Source: Acidobacteriota bacterium
Lineage (GTDB): Bacteria > Acidobacteriota > Thermoanaerobaculia > Multivoradales > JBCCEF01
Assembly: GCA_039030395.1 (NCBI GenBank)
Contig: JBCCEF010000013.1
Location: 1 to 64,000, forward strand
DNA: 64,000 nt
Direction of reading: 5' to 3'
In this document: piece after piece, positions 1 through 9,641 of the stretch
Position numbering within the stretch: position 1 is the first letter of the stretch
How the letters are laid out: each line of letters opens with the position of its first letter
Notes under the pieces: model-generated
Seen by the model: the letters and a program-made list of their open reading frames with translations, nothing else
Database searches by the model: none
Told to the model about the DNA's origin: nothing
Program-made: the position numbers and the translations under genes

Positions 1-130
1 CCGCCACCGGGGGGTACGTAGAGCAATGGTCTTCCCATGCCCTAGGGAGACGCAGAGGGAGACGAGGATCGCTCGCAGCCGAAAACGCTCTTCCCCGAAA
101 ACTGCATAGACGCGCCATTTCGACTTTCAG

Positions 131-230
131 GTGGCACCCTTGAGAGGGCGCACCTTTGAGGGGCAGCTCGATATTCGGGTAGCACCTTTGAGGGGGCAGC
201 TCGATATTCGGGTGGCACCTTTGAGGGGCA
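131..230. repeat. short tandem repeat, about 32-bp unit
   Basis: Two full adjacent copies of a unit running GCACCTTTGAGGGG(G)CAGCTCGATATTCGGGT lie at 150-180 and 182-213. A degenerate partial copy precedes them (from 131) and another follows (214-230). The copies differ by one G in the G-run. The unit opens with GGTGGCACCTTTG, which recurs at about 352-364 inside the 3' end of the neighbouring minus-strand gene. The rest of 1-294 holds no gene I can support. Confidence 0.75.
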
Positions 231-294
231 CGACGAAAACCCCGCTTCCAGGTGCCGGGAGAGGGAATGGCACGACATCACGCGGCCTAGACGG

Positions 295-1512
295 TCACGG
301 ATCGGCGGAATCCCGCAGGGTCGTTCGAGCCGCCTCGTAGGCACCGGTCAGGTGGGTGGCACCTTTGTCCGCCGCCAGCTCTTCCAGCCGCAGACCGGCC
401 AGGGCGAGGAAGGTGGCGGCGCGCTCCGTTTGAGTGCGCTCACCTCGTCCGGCGGCGGAGTCGAAGGCTCGGCGATCGAAGGTCTGAACGTGGTCGGCCA
501 CCCGCACCATCATCCGACCGAGGGCGGCGAAGGCGCCGTCCGATAGCGGCGGGTCGCCGCGGTAGATGGCGATGCGGCCCTCCGGGAGCAGATGGCCTCG
601 CGGATCGAGGCCGACGAAGCGGAGGAACCAGTCGGCCCGGAAGCGGCCTTCCGCCGCCACGATGCCGGCGTAGTCGGCGATCAGCTCGTCGAGCAGGTGG
701 TTGCGCATGGAGCCGAACACCCGGCGAGTGAAGTAGTGGGCGGCTTCGTGGTCGCGGCGGATGACGAAGGACTTGCGCCGCCACTCGGCTTCCTCCAAAC
801 CCAGTTCTTCCGCCGAGACGGCGCTGTACGGCCCATCGCTCAGGATCATGAAGCGGTCCTGATACCGCTCTTTCTGCGGCAGGATGCGACGCAGTTCTTC
901 TCCCCAGGTTGCCGTTTCGCGCTCGGCCGGGTCGGTGGCCTCCCAGGCTCGGCGCAACCGGTGCAGGCGAGCCCAGTTGTTGTAGCCGGCGAGCATCTGG
1001 GCGCCCATCGCCTCGGGAATGGTCGCCGGTTCGTTGCGCCGGGAGAGGGCGCGCACCAGGGCCACGAATTCCTGCCGCCCGGAGTCCTGGATGCGAAGCA
1101 CCGGCACTCGCCCGGCCGGACTCTCGAACAGTTCCAGTTCGAGGCGGGAGGGATCGTCCAGTTGGAGTCCGGTCGCCTCGTCGAGGGAGGTGGGATCCAC
1201 GCCCTTCAAGGTGGCGGCGCGGTAGGCGGAGGACTTGCTGATGCCCTCGCGCACCGGAAAGGCGAGCTGCGGCAACTCGGCCCGGAGCACCTCCCAGGCC
1301 CCGCGACGGCGCGCGGCGTTTTCCCACTTCTGCCAGCAGGCGACGAAGGCTTCGTCCGGCAAGGGGAAGGACAAACCGCTGGCGGCGGCCGGATCGAAGC
1401 GGTTGTCGCCGTAGTTCCGAAGCTCCGCGGCCTCCCCAGGATTCGCACCCAGAGCCATATAGAGAGAAGCGAAGCTCTCCTCCAACAAAACGTCTTGCGC
1501 GTGTCGACTCAT
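295..1512 (-). CDS. putative HExxH zinc-metalloprotease-like protein
   Basis: A 405-residue protein without a signal peptide. The visible signature is HEAAH at about residues 255-259, followed 17 residues later by DELIADY (E at about 276). This is the spacing of gluzincin metallopeptidases, in which the two His and the later Glu bind zinc and the first Glu is catalytic. The rest of the protein is helical and I do not recognise a named family. It is transcribed divergently from the RiPP export operon, with only about 100 nt between the two starts, so it may act on the exported peptide or protect the producer; that is inference from position. The ATG at 1512 has no clear ribosome-binding site. 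The 3' end carries the same GGTGGCACCTTTG motif as the tandem repeat just downstream. Confidence 0.7.
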   Translation of the reverse strand: MSRHAQDVLLEESFASLYMALGANPGEAAELRNYGDNRFDPAAASGLSFPLPDEAFVACWQKWENAARRRGAWEVLRAELPQLAFPVREGISKSSAYRAATLKGVDPTSLDEATGLQLDDPSRLELELFESPAGRVPVLRIQDSGRQEFVALVRALSRRNEPATIPEAMGAQMLAGYNNWARLHRLRRAWEATDPAERETATWGEELRRILPQKERYQDRFMILSDGPYSAVSAEELGLEEAEWRRKSFVIRRDHEAAHYFTRRVFGSMRNHLLDELIADYAGIVAAEGRFRADWFLRFVGLDPRGHLLPEGRIAIYRGDPPLSDGAFAALGRMMVRVADHVQTFDRRAFDSAAGRGERTQTERAATFLALAGLRLEELAADKGATHLTGAYEAARTTLRDSADP

Positions 1513-1531
1513 CGTGCTACTTTACCAGATC

Positions 1532-1560
1532 GACATACGCTTTGAAATGAATGTTTTCAA
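1532..1560 (-). promoter_or_regulatory. candidate promoter for the HExxH gene, with an inverted repeat
   Basis: On the minus strand, TTGAAA (1555-1560), a 17-nt spacer and TATGTC (1532-1537) precede the ATG at 1512. The same TTGAAA belongs to an inverted repeat, TTGAAA-N7-TTTCAA (1542-1560), between the two divergent genes, which could be an operator. The match to consensus is only moderate. Confidence 0.3.
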
Positions 1561-1609
1561 CGACTTGCGCGAGTTTGTGAACGCCGTTGCGCAGCGTCCG
1601 GAGGGCGGC

Positions 1610-3190
1610 ATGGCACGGCTTTCCAGAGTCGCCGCAGGCGCGGCGGCGATGGCCCTTGCCTTGATCTTGGCCGCTTCCCCTGTCTTCGCAGCTCCCCCAG
1701 CTCCCGGCCTGACCCTGCTCGAAGCCCTCCGCCTCACGTTGGAGAACGATCCGGCCATCGCTCGGACGCTGGTGCAGTCGGATCTGGCCGAGGGCAGCCG
1801 GCTCCAGGCAGCCGCTACCTTCGATCCCCTGGTGACCTCCGGCGCCACCCGGCTGGATACCGAAACACCCACCGGCGAGGACTCCTCGACCGAGGAGGAA
1901 ACGTACCTGCTATCGGCCGGCGTCGATCAACTTCTCCACAGCGGCCTGCAGCTCACCCCGACGGTCTCACTGCAGCAGGACCGGGAGGACGGCGGCAGCA
2001 ATGTCGGCACCCTGGCGATCGATTTCCGGCAGCCGTTGCTGCGCGGCCGAGGATCCGCCACCGTCACCGCGAACCTGCGAGCCGCCGAGATCGAGACCGA
2101 AGCGGTGGCGGCGGACGTCCGGCAGACCCTCTCTCTCCGCCTCCTGCGGGTCGCCCAGCAGTACTGGCAGGTGGTGGCGGCGAGGCGCAATCTGACGGTG
2201 TTCTCCGAGAGCGAGCGGACCTCCCGCGAACTGCTCGAAACATCCGAGCGCCTGGTGGAGGCGGATCTGCGGCCGGCGGCGGACTTGATTCTCCTCGAGG
2301 CGGATCTCACCGCCAAGGAGACGAGCCGCATCGCCGGCCAGCAGGCGCTGTTTGCCGCGCGCCAGAACCTCGGCCGGGAGATCGGACTGTCGGCGGAGGC
2401 CATCGCCCGGCTGCCGATGCCTTCGGATCCCCTGCCGGTGGTCGCTCCGGAAGACCTGCGCGGATCCGGCGACGGCCTGGCTTTCGTCGCCCTCGCCCTG
2501 CGCTGGCGAGACGATCTGCGGGCCGCCCGATTGCGCGAGGAAGCTGGCCGGATTCTGGCGCGCGCCGCCGAGAACGGCCTCAAACCACGCCTCGACCTGC
2601 TGGTCACTCCCAGCTACACGGGATTCGTGGCGGGCGACTCGGTGGGCGACCTCTTTTCCTCGCCGCTGGAGAATGTACCTGGGGTGAGCACTTCCGTCGG
2701 ACTGAGCCTCGGCCTACCGCTGCGCAACCGCCGGGCGGAGGGCCTGCTGCTGCAGGCGGAAGCTCTGCTGACGAGTGCCCGCCTGGATGTGGAGGCGCTC
2801 GAAAAGCAGCTCGGCGCCGATGTACCTTCGGCCCTCGACGGCCTGCGGCGCAACGCCGAGCAATTGGAGAGAGCGCAACGCTCGGTGGAACTGTTCGCGC
2901 GGGTGGTGAGCAACGAGGCTAAGAAGCTCGGCGTGGGCGCTTCGACCCTAATCGACGTGATCTCGCAACAGGACCGCCAGACGGCGGCGCAGCGGCAGCT
3001 CGTGTCGGCTCAGTTGTCCCTCGCCCTGGCGCTCCTCGACCTCCGTTTCCGGACCGGCACATTGGTCCGAAGGATCGGCGACGGGGGCGAACTCCGGCTG
3101 AGCGATTTCGTGACCCTGCCGGAGCCGTCGCCGATGGTTCCGGTCCGGCCGGACTCCGGCCCCTCCCCTTCCGCAGGAGAATTGCCGTGA
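1610..3190 (+). CDS. TolC-family outer membrane efflux protein
   Basis: A 526-residue outer membrane channel for the exporter encoded downstream. The ATG at 1610 is preferred over in-frame starts further up because GGAGGGCGG sits just before it and the protein then opens with a clean Sec signal peptide (positively charged MARLSR, hydrophobic core, cleavage near SPVFA-AP). The mature part shows the TolC pattern of two repeated long-helix segments: 'LLEALRLTLENDPAI' at the start, and later 'LGVGASTLIDVISQQDRQ', typical of the second repeat. The stop overlaps the GTG of the next gene (GTGA), so translation is probably coupled. In NHLP systems TolC, HlyD and the ABC pair form a tunnel through both membranes. 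Confidence 0.9.
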   Translation: MARLSRVAAGAAAMALALILAASPVFAAPPAPGLTLLEALRLTLENDPAIARTLVQSDLAEGSRLQAAATFDPLVTSGATRLDTETPTGEDSSTEEETYLLSAGVDQLLHSGLQLTPTVSLQQDREDGGSNVGTLAIDFRQPLLRGRGSATVTANLRAAEIETEAVAADVRQTLSLRLLRVAQQYWQVVAARRNLTVFSESERTSRELLETSERLVEADLRPAADLILLEADLTAKETSRIAGQQALFAARQNLGREIGLSAEAIARLPMPSDPLPVVAPEDLRGSGDGLAFVALALRWRDDLRAARLREEAGRILARAAENGLKPRLDLLVTPSYTGFVAGDSVGDLFSSPLENVPGVSTSVGLSLGLPLRNRRAEGLLLQAEALLTSARLDVEALEKQLGADVPSALDGLRRNAEQLERAQRSVELFARVVSNEAKKLGVGASTLIDVISQQDRQTAAQRQLVSAQLSLALALLDLRFRTGTLVRRIGDGGELRLSDFVTLPEPSPMVPVRPDSGPSPSAGELP

Positions 3191-4428
3191 TCTTCCGAAA
3201 AGTCGCCCTCGAAAGGTTGTCGTCGCCGGAACAACTCGACCAGCTCTTGCAGGTCACCACCCCACGGGGCTGGCTGGCGCTGGCGGCCCTCGGGGCACTG
3301 ATCGTTTCGGCGCTGGTGTGGGGAGTCTTCGGCTCGTTGCCCACGGAAGCCCCGGGATCGGGCATTCTGTTGCGCCGGGGCGGAGTGTCCGACGTGGTGT
3401 CGAACGTCAGCGGCCAGGTCGAGGAGGTGCGGGTGCGGGTGGGAGACACCCTCGAGCAGGGACAGGTGGTCGCCACGGTCCGCCAGGAAGCCCTCGAACG
3501 GCGGATCGACGAGACCGTCGCCAAGCTCCAGGCCCGCCAGCAGGAGCTCGACGACATGATGGGCTTCACCGCGGAGCAGGAGCGCCTACAGACCCGCAAC
3601 CGGGCACAGGAGCGGCGGAAGCTCGAACGCACCCTCGAAACCCTGGACACGGATATTGCGCTCCTTCAGGAACGCATCGCGGCACAGGAGGACCTGCTGA
3701 CGGACGGCCTCATCACCAAACAGGATCTGGTCGCCAGCCAGCAGGATCTCAACAACCTGCAGGACCGGGTGGCCTCCACCCGCCTGGAGCTGGCCTCCCT
3801 CGACCTCACCCGCCTGGAGAAAGAACAGGTTTCGGAGCAGCAGATCGAGCAGCAGCGCACCGAAGTGCGCGACCTGGAGTTCGAAATCGCCGACCTGCGG
3901 GCGCAGCTCCAGGAAGACTCGCAGGTCCTCTCGCCAGTGGCCGGCCGGGTGCTGGAGTTGATCGTCGATCCCGGCGATGTCATCAGCCCGGGCAAGGCGC
4001 TCCTCAGCATGGAGATGCTGGGCGAAAAGGTGATCGCAATCCTCTTCGTGCCGGCCTCCGACGGCAAGAAGATCAAGCCGGGCATGGAGGCCCAGGTCTC
4101 CCCCTCCACCGTCAAGCGCGAGGAGTTCGGCTACATGTTGGGCCAGGTGAGCTGGGTGGCGGAGTTCCCTTCGACCCGCCGCGGCATGATCCGCCTGCTC
4201 GCCAACGACGATCTGGTGACGGGGATGATGGCCGACGGACCACCGATCCAGGTGGAGGTGGAGTTGGAGCGCGATGCCTCCACCCCGACGGGCTTCCGCT
4301 GGTCTTCGTCGCGCGGCCCGGAACTCGAAATCACCAGCGGCACCCTGGCCGCCGGCAGCGTGGTGATCGAGCGCAACCAGCCGATCCACCTGGTGATTCC
4401 CACGGTCAAAGAAAAGCTTGGAGTCTAG
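3187..4428 (+). CDS. NHLP-type HlyD-family secretion adaptor
   Basis: A 413-residue periplasmic adaptor that would link the inner-membrane ABC transporter to TolC. It has a short cytoplasmic N-terminus, one membrane helix (about residues 28-50), a biotinyl-lipoyl half-motif (VSGQVEEVRVRVGDTLEQGQ, about 75-94), a long alpha-helical coiled-coil hairpin rich in E, Q and R (about 100-245), the second lipoyl half (SPVAGRVLELIVDPGDVISP, about 255-275) and a beta-barrel tail. The order and the N-terminus match the NHLM/NHLP HlyD group (TIGR03794). The start is GTG, overlapping the tolC stop. It lies second in a tightly packed export operon. Confidence 0.9.
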   Translation: MIFRKVALERLSSPEQLDQLLQVTTPRGWLALAALGALIVSALVWGVFGSLPTEAPGSGILLRRGGVSDVVSNVSGQVEEVRVRVGDTLEQGQVVATVRQEALERRIDETVAKLQARQQELDDMMGFTAEQERLQTRNRAQERRKLERTLETLDTDIALLQERIAAQEDLLTDGLITKQDLVASQQDLNNLQDRVASTRLELASLDLTRLEKEQVSEQQIEQQRTEVRDLEFEIADLRAQLQEDSQVLSPVAGRVLELIVDPGDVISPGKALLSMEMLGEKVIAILFVPASDGKKIKPGMEAQVSPSTVKREEFGYMLGQVSWVAEFPSTRRGMIRLLANDDLVTGMMADGPPIQVEVELERDASTPTGFRWSSSRGPELEITSGTLAAGSVVIERNQPIHLVIPTVKEKLGV

Positions 4429-4435
4429 GGGTCCG

Positions 4436-6634
4436 ATGCTGAAAACCCTCTGGAAACGAATTCGCGGCGGCGCCGGCGAGGCCCGCCGAGACAAGACGCC
4501 CACGGTGCTCCAGATGGAGGCGGTGGAGTGCGGCGCCGCCAGCCTGGCGATCATCCTCGCTTTTTACAAGCGCTGGGTGCCGCTCGAAGAGCTGCGCATC
4601 GCCTGCGGAGTCTCTCGCGACGGCTCCAAGGCCAGCAACGTGATCAAGGCGGCGCGCACCTACGGCCTCACCGCCAAGGGCTTCAAGAAGCAGCCGGAGT
4701 CCCTCCGGCGCCTCAAGGGGCCGGCCATCCTGCACTGGAACTTCAACCATTTCCTGGTGCTCGAAGGGTTCCGCAAGGGCAAGGTCTTTCTCAACGACCC
4801 GGCGATGGGACCGCGGGTGGTGACCGAGGAAGAGCTCGACCAGTCCTTCACCGGCGTGGTACTCACCTTTGAGCCGAACGAGGAGTTCGAGGCCGGCGGC
4901 CAGGCGCCCAACATTTTACCCGCCCTGGCGCGCCGGGTGGGCGGTTCCCGCACCGGCCTACTCTACGTGGTTCTGGCCGGTTTGGCGCTGGTGATCCCCG
5001 GCCTGGTGGTGCCGGTGTTCTCCAAGGTGTTCATCGATCAGGTGTTGCTCAGCGGCCGCCTGGAGTGGTTGCGGCCACTGCTCCTGTGCATGGGTTTGAC
5101 GGCGCTCATCCTGGGCGCTTTGACCTGGCTCCAGCAGCATTTCCTCCTGCGCCTGGAAACCAAGATCGCCCTCGCCGGTTCGAGCCGTTTTCTGTGGCAC
5201 GTCCTGCGCCTGCCGACGGTGTTTTTCAGCCAGCGCTTCGCCGGCGACATCTCGACCCGGGTGCGCTCGAACGACCGCGTGGCGCAGCTTCTCTCCCGCG
5301 ACCTCGCCACCAACGCCCTCGGGGTGATCGTGATCGTCTTCTACGTGGCGGTGATGCTGCGCTACGACGTCCTCTTGACGATGGTCGGCATCGTGGCGGC
5401 GTTCCTCAACGTCGTCGCCCTGCGCTTCGTCGCCCGCAAGCGGGTGGACGGCAGCCGCCGGCTGCTGCAGGAGAAGGGCAAGCTCAACGGCACCGCCATC
5501 GGCGGTTTGCAGATGATCGAGTCCTACAAGGCGTCCGGCAGCGAAGCGGATCTCTACTCCCGCTGGGCGGGCTTTCAGGCCAAGGTGGTCAATATCCGCC
5601 AGGACCTGGAGCGCTACACCCAGTTCCTGAACGCCGTGCCGCCGCTGCTGGCAGCCCTCACCACCGCCGCGATCCTCGCCATCGGCGGCCTGCGGGTGAT
5701 GGAGGGGGAACTCTCCTTGGGCAGCCTGATCGCCTTCCAGGTGCTGATGGCGAGTTTCATCGCCCCGGTCAGCCAACTGGTCAACCTGGGCGGCAAGGTG
5801 CAGACCGTCGAAGGCGACATGAACCGCCTCGACGACGTGCTGCGCTACCCGGTCGACTCGTCCGTGAAGGTCGATGACGAGGATGAACTGGACGAGGACG
5901 AACCGATCAAGCTGGCCGGCCGGCTGGAATTACACCACCTACAGTTCGGCTACAGCCGGCTGGATCCGCCGTTGATCGACGGCTTCGAACTGACCCTAGA
6001 ACCGGGTTCGCGGGTGGCCCTGGTGGGCGGCTCCGGCAGCGGCAAGTCGACCGTCGCGCGGCTGGTCACCGGCCTCTACCAGCCGTGGAGCGGCGAGATC
6101 CTGTTCGACGGCCGAAAGCGCGAGGAGATCCCCCGCCGAGTGCTCACCCAGTCGCTGGCGGTGGTCGACCAGAGCATCTTCCTGTTCGAGGGCACGGTGC
6201 GCGAGAACCTCACCCTGTGGAACTCGACCATCCCCTTGCCAGAGGTCGTGGCGGCGGCCCGAGACGCTTCTATCCACGAGGACATCGCGGCCCGCAGCGG
6301 TGGCTACCAGAGTCTGGTGGAAGAGGGCGGCAGCAACTTCAGCGGCGGCCAGCGGCAGCGCTTGGAGATCGCTCGCGCCCTGGTGGTGAATCCTTCGCTG
6401 CTGGTGCTCGACGAGGCCACCAGCGCCCTCGACTCGACCACCGAATCGCTGATCGATCAGAACCTCCGCCGCCGCGGCGCCACCTGCTTGATCGTCGCCC
6501 ATCGCCTGAGCACCATCCGCGATGCGGACGAGATCATCGTCATGGACCAGGGGAAGATCGTGCAGCGCGGCACCCACGACGAATTGATGGTGGACACGGA
6601 GGGTCCCTACGCGGCCCTGATTTCCAATGAGTAG
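4436..6634 (+). CDS. NHLP bacteriocin export ABC transporter with C39 peptidase
   Basis: A 732-residue peptidase-permease-ATPase. The N-terminal C39 domain has the oxyanion Gln and catalytic Cys in QMEAVECGAAS (Cys at about residue 32), the His in NHFLVLEG and the Asp in LNDPAMG, so it looks active. C39 domains of this family cut leader peptides after a double glycine during export. A six-helix ABC membrane domain follows, then an ATPase with GGSGSGKST (about residue 532), signature FSGGQRQR, Walker B LLVLDEATSALD and an H-loop. The layout matches TIGR03796. The ATG at 4436 is used instead of the upstream in-frame TTG at 4418, which would overlap the preceding gene. Likely substrates are the two GG-leader precursors at 14877 and 15498. 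Confidence 0.93.
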   Translation: MLKTLWKRIRGGAGEARRDKTPTVLQMEAVECGAASLAIILAFYKRWVPLEELRIACGVSRDGSKASNVIKAARTYGLTAKGFKKQPESLRRLKGPAILHWNFNHFLVLEGFRKGKVFLNDPAMGPRVVTEEELDQSFTGVVLTFEPNEEFEAGGQAPNILPALARRVGGSRTGLLYVVLAGLALVIPGLVVPVFSKVFIDQVLLSGRLEWLRPLLLCMGLTALILGALTWLQQHFLLRLETKIALAGSSRFLWHVLRLPTVFFSQRFAGDISTRVRSNDRVAQLLSRDLATNALGVIVIVFYVAVMLRYDVLLTMVGIVAAFLNVVALRFVARKRVDGSRRLLQEKGKLNGTAIGGLQMIESYKASGSEADLYSRWAGFQAKVVNIRQDLERYTQFLNAVPPLLAALTTAAILAIGGLRVMEGELSLGSLIAFQVLMASFIAPVSQLVNLGGKVQTVEGDMNRLDDVLRYPVDSSVKVDDEDELDEDEPIKLAGRLELHHLQFGYSRLDPPLIDGFELTLEPGSRVALVGGSGSGKSTVARLVTGLYQPWSGEILFDGRKREEIPRRVLTQSLAVVDQSIFLFEGTVRENLTLWNSTIPLPEVVAAARDASIHEDIAARSGGYQSLVEEGGSNFSGGQRQRLEIARALVVNPSLLVLDEATSALDSTTESLIDQNLRRRGATCLIVAHRLSTIRDADEIIVMDQGKIVQRGTHDELMVDTEGPYAALISNE

Positions 6635-6640
6635 CCGCCG

Positions 6641-9577
6641 ATGAACGAGCCCACCACCCCCGCCGCGATCGGCGACCACGCCGGCGGCGGCTCGCCGTTG
6701 TCGCTGCCGAGCAACCGCACTCTGGACCTCACCCACTCCGAGAGCCGCCTGTGGCTGGTCGACCGGGGCCGTCTCGAATTGTTCATGGAGCCCTGGGACG
6801 GCGGACGCGCCACCGGCCCTCGCCTGCACTTGGGCGAGGTCACCGCCGATGGCGGCTTGCTGGCGAGCTTCGAGGCGGGCGGCCTGCGGTTGATCGCCGT
6901 CGCCACGGAGCCGACGGAACTGACGGAAGTGAACCGGGGCGAGGTCACCACCGCCCCGCAGAGAGACGACGCCGCTGAGGCTCTAGGGCGACGCATCGAC
7001 GGCTGGATCGCTTCCGTGACGGAGGCGGTGCCCCGGCCTCCAGCGCCGCACCATTTGACGCCACTCCGCAGCGACGGCACGGAACAGGCACTCGAGGCCA
7101 AGAAACCCGCCGGACGCCCCGCCAAGGGTCTCCTGTGGGTGCGCCTGGAGAGCGGCGAAGCGCGCTATTTGGGCATCCCGGAGCTGGCCCTGGCGGTGGG
7201 GGAAACGGTGCCTTCGACGGGCGATCTGTGGCTGACCGGCGATGGCGAGACGGTGGTTTCCGCCCGCTCGACTCAAGAGCTATTGAAGGCCGGCACCCTC
7301 GAAGATCATCTGCGGGCCTTCCACCAGCGCTTCTTGACCTGGCTCGAGATCGAGCGCCGAACGATCGACGAGGAAGAACGACAACGCCTCGGGCTGGCCA
7401 CGGAACTCGATCGGCGGTCGGTCGAGTCAGCGACGGAACGGCTGGTGTCGATTCTCGACAGCGACGATTCCGGATCCTCCGCCACCGCCACCGTCAGCGA
7501 GCCGATGATCACCGTGTGCCGCCTGATCGGCGAATTTCACGGCTTCGAGATCCGGATACCGCCGGAACCGGAGTCCGGTAAGAAGCGCAAGACCCGGCTG
7601 GAGGAGATCTGCGCCGCCTCCCGCCTGCGCAGCCGTCGGGTGCTGCTGCGGGACGACTGGTGGCGCCACGACAACGGTCCGCTGATCGGCGTCCGCCTGC
7701 TCGGCGAGGGCAAGGAAGAGGACGATCGGCGGGCGGTGGCTCTGCTGCCCACCTCGCCGCGCAGTTACGACATGGTCGATCCGGTCGAAGGCACCCGGCA
7801 ACCGGTCGACAAGGAAATCGGCGAGGCCCTCGACGGCAACGCCTTCATGCTCTACCCGCCGCTGCCGGAGGGTCCCCTGGGGATTAGGGATCTGGTCCGC
7901 GCCGCCTTCAAGGGACGCCGCCGGGACGTGATGACCCTGATCATGATGGGCCTTTGCGGCGGCCTCCTGGGCATGGTCGTGCCGTTGATCACCGGCCGGC
8001 TCTTCGGCCAGGTGATCCCCAGCGCCGACCGATCGCAGCTCGCCCAGCTCGGCATGGCCCTGGTGGTCAGCGCCGTGGCGACGGGGGTGTTCGAGATCGT
8101 CCGCGGCATCGCGATGCTGCGCCTCGGCGCCAAGGTCGATGGCTCGGTGCAGGCCGCCGTCTGGAACCGCCTGCTCTCGCTACCCATGTCGTTCTTTCGC
8201 CGCTACACCGTCGGCGACCTGGCGGACCGCTCCCTCGGCCTCGACGCGATCCGCGAACTTCTCGCCGGCAACGTCACCTCGACCCTCCTGACGGCGATCT
8301 TCTCGGTGTTCAGCTTCGGTTTGCTGTTCTACTACTCCTGGCGCCTGGCGCTGGTGGCAACGGCGATTGTGCTGGTGCTGATGGTCACCACCACGGTTCT
8401 GACCCTGATGCAGATTCGCCGCCAGCGGCCCCTGTTCGAAATTCAGGGGAAGATCGCCAGCCTGCTTCTGGGACTCCTCCATGGGGTATCGAAGCTGCGC
8501 GTCGCCGGCGCCGAAAAACGCGGCTACGCCTTGTGGGCGGGACGCTTCGCGGAGCAGCGCAGTCACGCCATGCGGGTGCGCCATGTCGCCAACCTGCAGG
8601 CAGCCCTGAACTCGTTCTACGGGGTGCTCGCCTCGATCGCCATCTTCGCCATGCTCGGCCTGTCCCAGAAGATCCAAATGCCGATCGGCGACTTTCTGGC
8701 CTTTATCGCCGCCTTCAGCCAGTTCCTCGCCTCGTCCCTGGCGATCATCGGCGTACTGTCCAGCGTGCTCGCCATGGTCCCGACCTACGAACGCCTCGTC
8801 CCCATCCTGGTGGAGCCGCCGGAGGTCGACGAGAGCCGAGTGGACATCGGCGATCTACGCGGCGACATCGAGTTCAACCATGTCTCCTTCCGCTACAAGG
8901 AAGACGGTCCGCTGATCCTCGACGATGTGTCTCTGGAGGCCAAGCGCGGCGAGATGGTCGCCCTGGTGGGACCTTCGGGGTCCGGCAAGTCCACCTGTAT
9001 CCGCCTGATCCTCGGCTTCGAGACGCCGGAGGCCGGCTCGATTTACTTCGACGGCCAGGACCTCTCATCCCTCGCCCTGCAGTCCGTTCGGCGGCAGATC
9101 GGGGTCGTGCTGCAGAACGGCGAACCGATGGTCGGCGACATCTACTCGAATATCGTCGGCAGTTCGAACCTCGGCATCGACGCCGCCTGGGAGGCCGCCG
9201 CCATGGCTGGCCTGGCGGAGGACATCGCCGCTATGCCGATGAAAATGCACACCATCATCAGCGAGGGTGCCGGGACCTTCTCCGGCGGCCAGAAACAGCG
9301 GCTGCTGATCGCCCGGGCGGTGGTCCACCGGCCCCGGGTGTTGCTGTTCGACGAGGCCACCAGCGCCCTCGACAACCGCACCCAGGACATCGTCAGCCGG
9401 AGCCTGGAGCAGTTGGACGCCACCCGCATCGTGGTCGCCCACCGGCTCTCCACCATTCTGAACGCCGATCGGATCTACGTCATCGACCGGGGAAGGGTGA
9501 TGGAGTCGGGCACCTACGCCGAACTGGCCCGGGCGGGCGGCGTGTTCTCCACTCTTGTCGAGCGCCAGGAAGTGTGA
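6641..9577 (+). CDS. NHLP export ABC transporter, permease/ATPase (second subunit)
   Basis: A 978-residue partner of the C39 transporter. Residues 1 to about 420 form a soluble domain without a C39 active site. An ABC membrane domain (about 430-700) and an ATPase follow, the latter with GPSGSGKST (about residue 777), signature FSGGQKQR and Walker B VLLFDEATSALD. The long N-terminal domain and the pairing with a C39-bearing ABC match TIGR03797 (NHLM ABC2), and the two probably form a heterodimer. It starts 6 nt after the preceding stop, in the same operon. Its soluble domain may contact leader peptides or regulators; that part is inference. Confidence 0.9.
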   Translation: MNEPTTPAAIGDHAGGGSPLSLPSNRTLDLTHSESRLWLVDRGRLELFMEPWDGGRATGPRLHLGEVTADGGLLASFEAGGLRLIAVATEPTELTEVNRGEVTTAPQRDDAAEALGRRIDGWIASVTEAVPRPPAPHHLTPLRSDGTEQALEAKKPAGRPAKGLLWVRLESGEARYLGIPELALAVGETVPSTGDLWLTGDGETVVSARSTQELLKAGTLEDHLRAFHQRFLTWLEIERRTIDEEERQRLGLATELDRRSVESATERLVSILDSDDSGSSATATVSEPMITVCRLIGEFHGFEIRIPPEPESGKKRKTRLEEICAASRLRSRRVLLRDDWWRHDNGPLIGVRLLGEGKEEDDRRAVALLPTSPRSYDMVDPVEGTRQPVDKEIGEALDGNAFMLYPPLPEGPLGIRDLVRAAFKGRRRDVMTLIMMGLCGGLLGMVVPLITGRLFGQVIPSADRSQLAQLGMALVVSAVATGVFEIVRGIAMLRLGAKVDGSVQAAVWNRLLSLPMSFFRRYTVGDLADRSLGLDAIRELLAGNVTSTLLTAIFSVFSFGLLFYYSWRLALVATAIVLVLMVTTTVLTLMQIRRQRPLFEIQGKIASLLLGLLHGVSKLRVAGAEKRGYALWAGRFAEQRSHAMRVRHVANLQAALNSFYGVLASIAIFAMLGLSQKIQMPIGDFLAFIAAFSQFLASSLAIIGVLSSVLAMVPTYERLVPILVEPPEVDESRVDIGDLRGDIEFNHVSFRYKEDGPLILDDVSLEAKRGEMVALVGPSGSGKSTCIRLILGFETPEAGSIYFDGQDLSSLALQSVRRQIGVVLQNGEPMVGDIYSNIVGSSNLGIDAAWEAAAMAGLAEDIAAMPMKMHTIISEGAGTFSGGQKQRLLIARAVVHRPRVLLFDEATSALDNRTQDIVSRSLEQLDATRIVVAHRLSTILNADRIYVIDRGRVMESGTYAELARAGGVFSTLVERQEV

Positions 9578-9641
9578 GGCCTGCCGTGATTTGCACCACA
9601 CCACACCTTGAAATCTTTGGGGCAACCACCGGGGAAGCACT

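Noticed and set aside
42-344. 100-codon minus-strand frame over the tandem repeats
   Set aside because: Its sequence is a by-product of the repeat units and overlaps the end of the HExxH gene; no ribosome-binding site or domain.
592-1545. long plus-strand frame opposite the HExxH gene
   Set aside because: Antisense frame typical of GC-rich DNA; the minus-strand protein carries a zincin motif, this one nothing recognisable.
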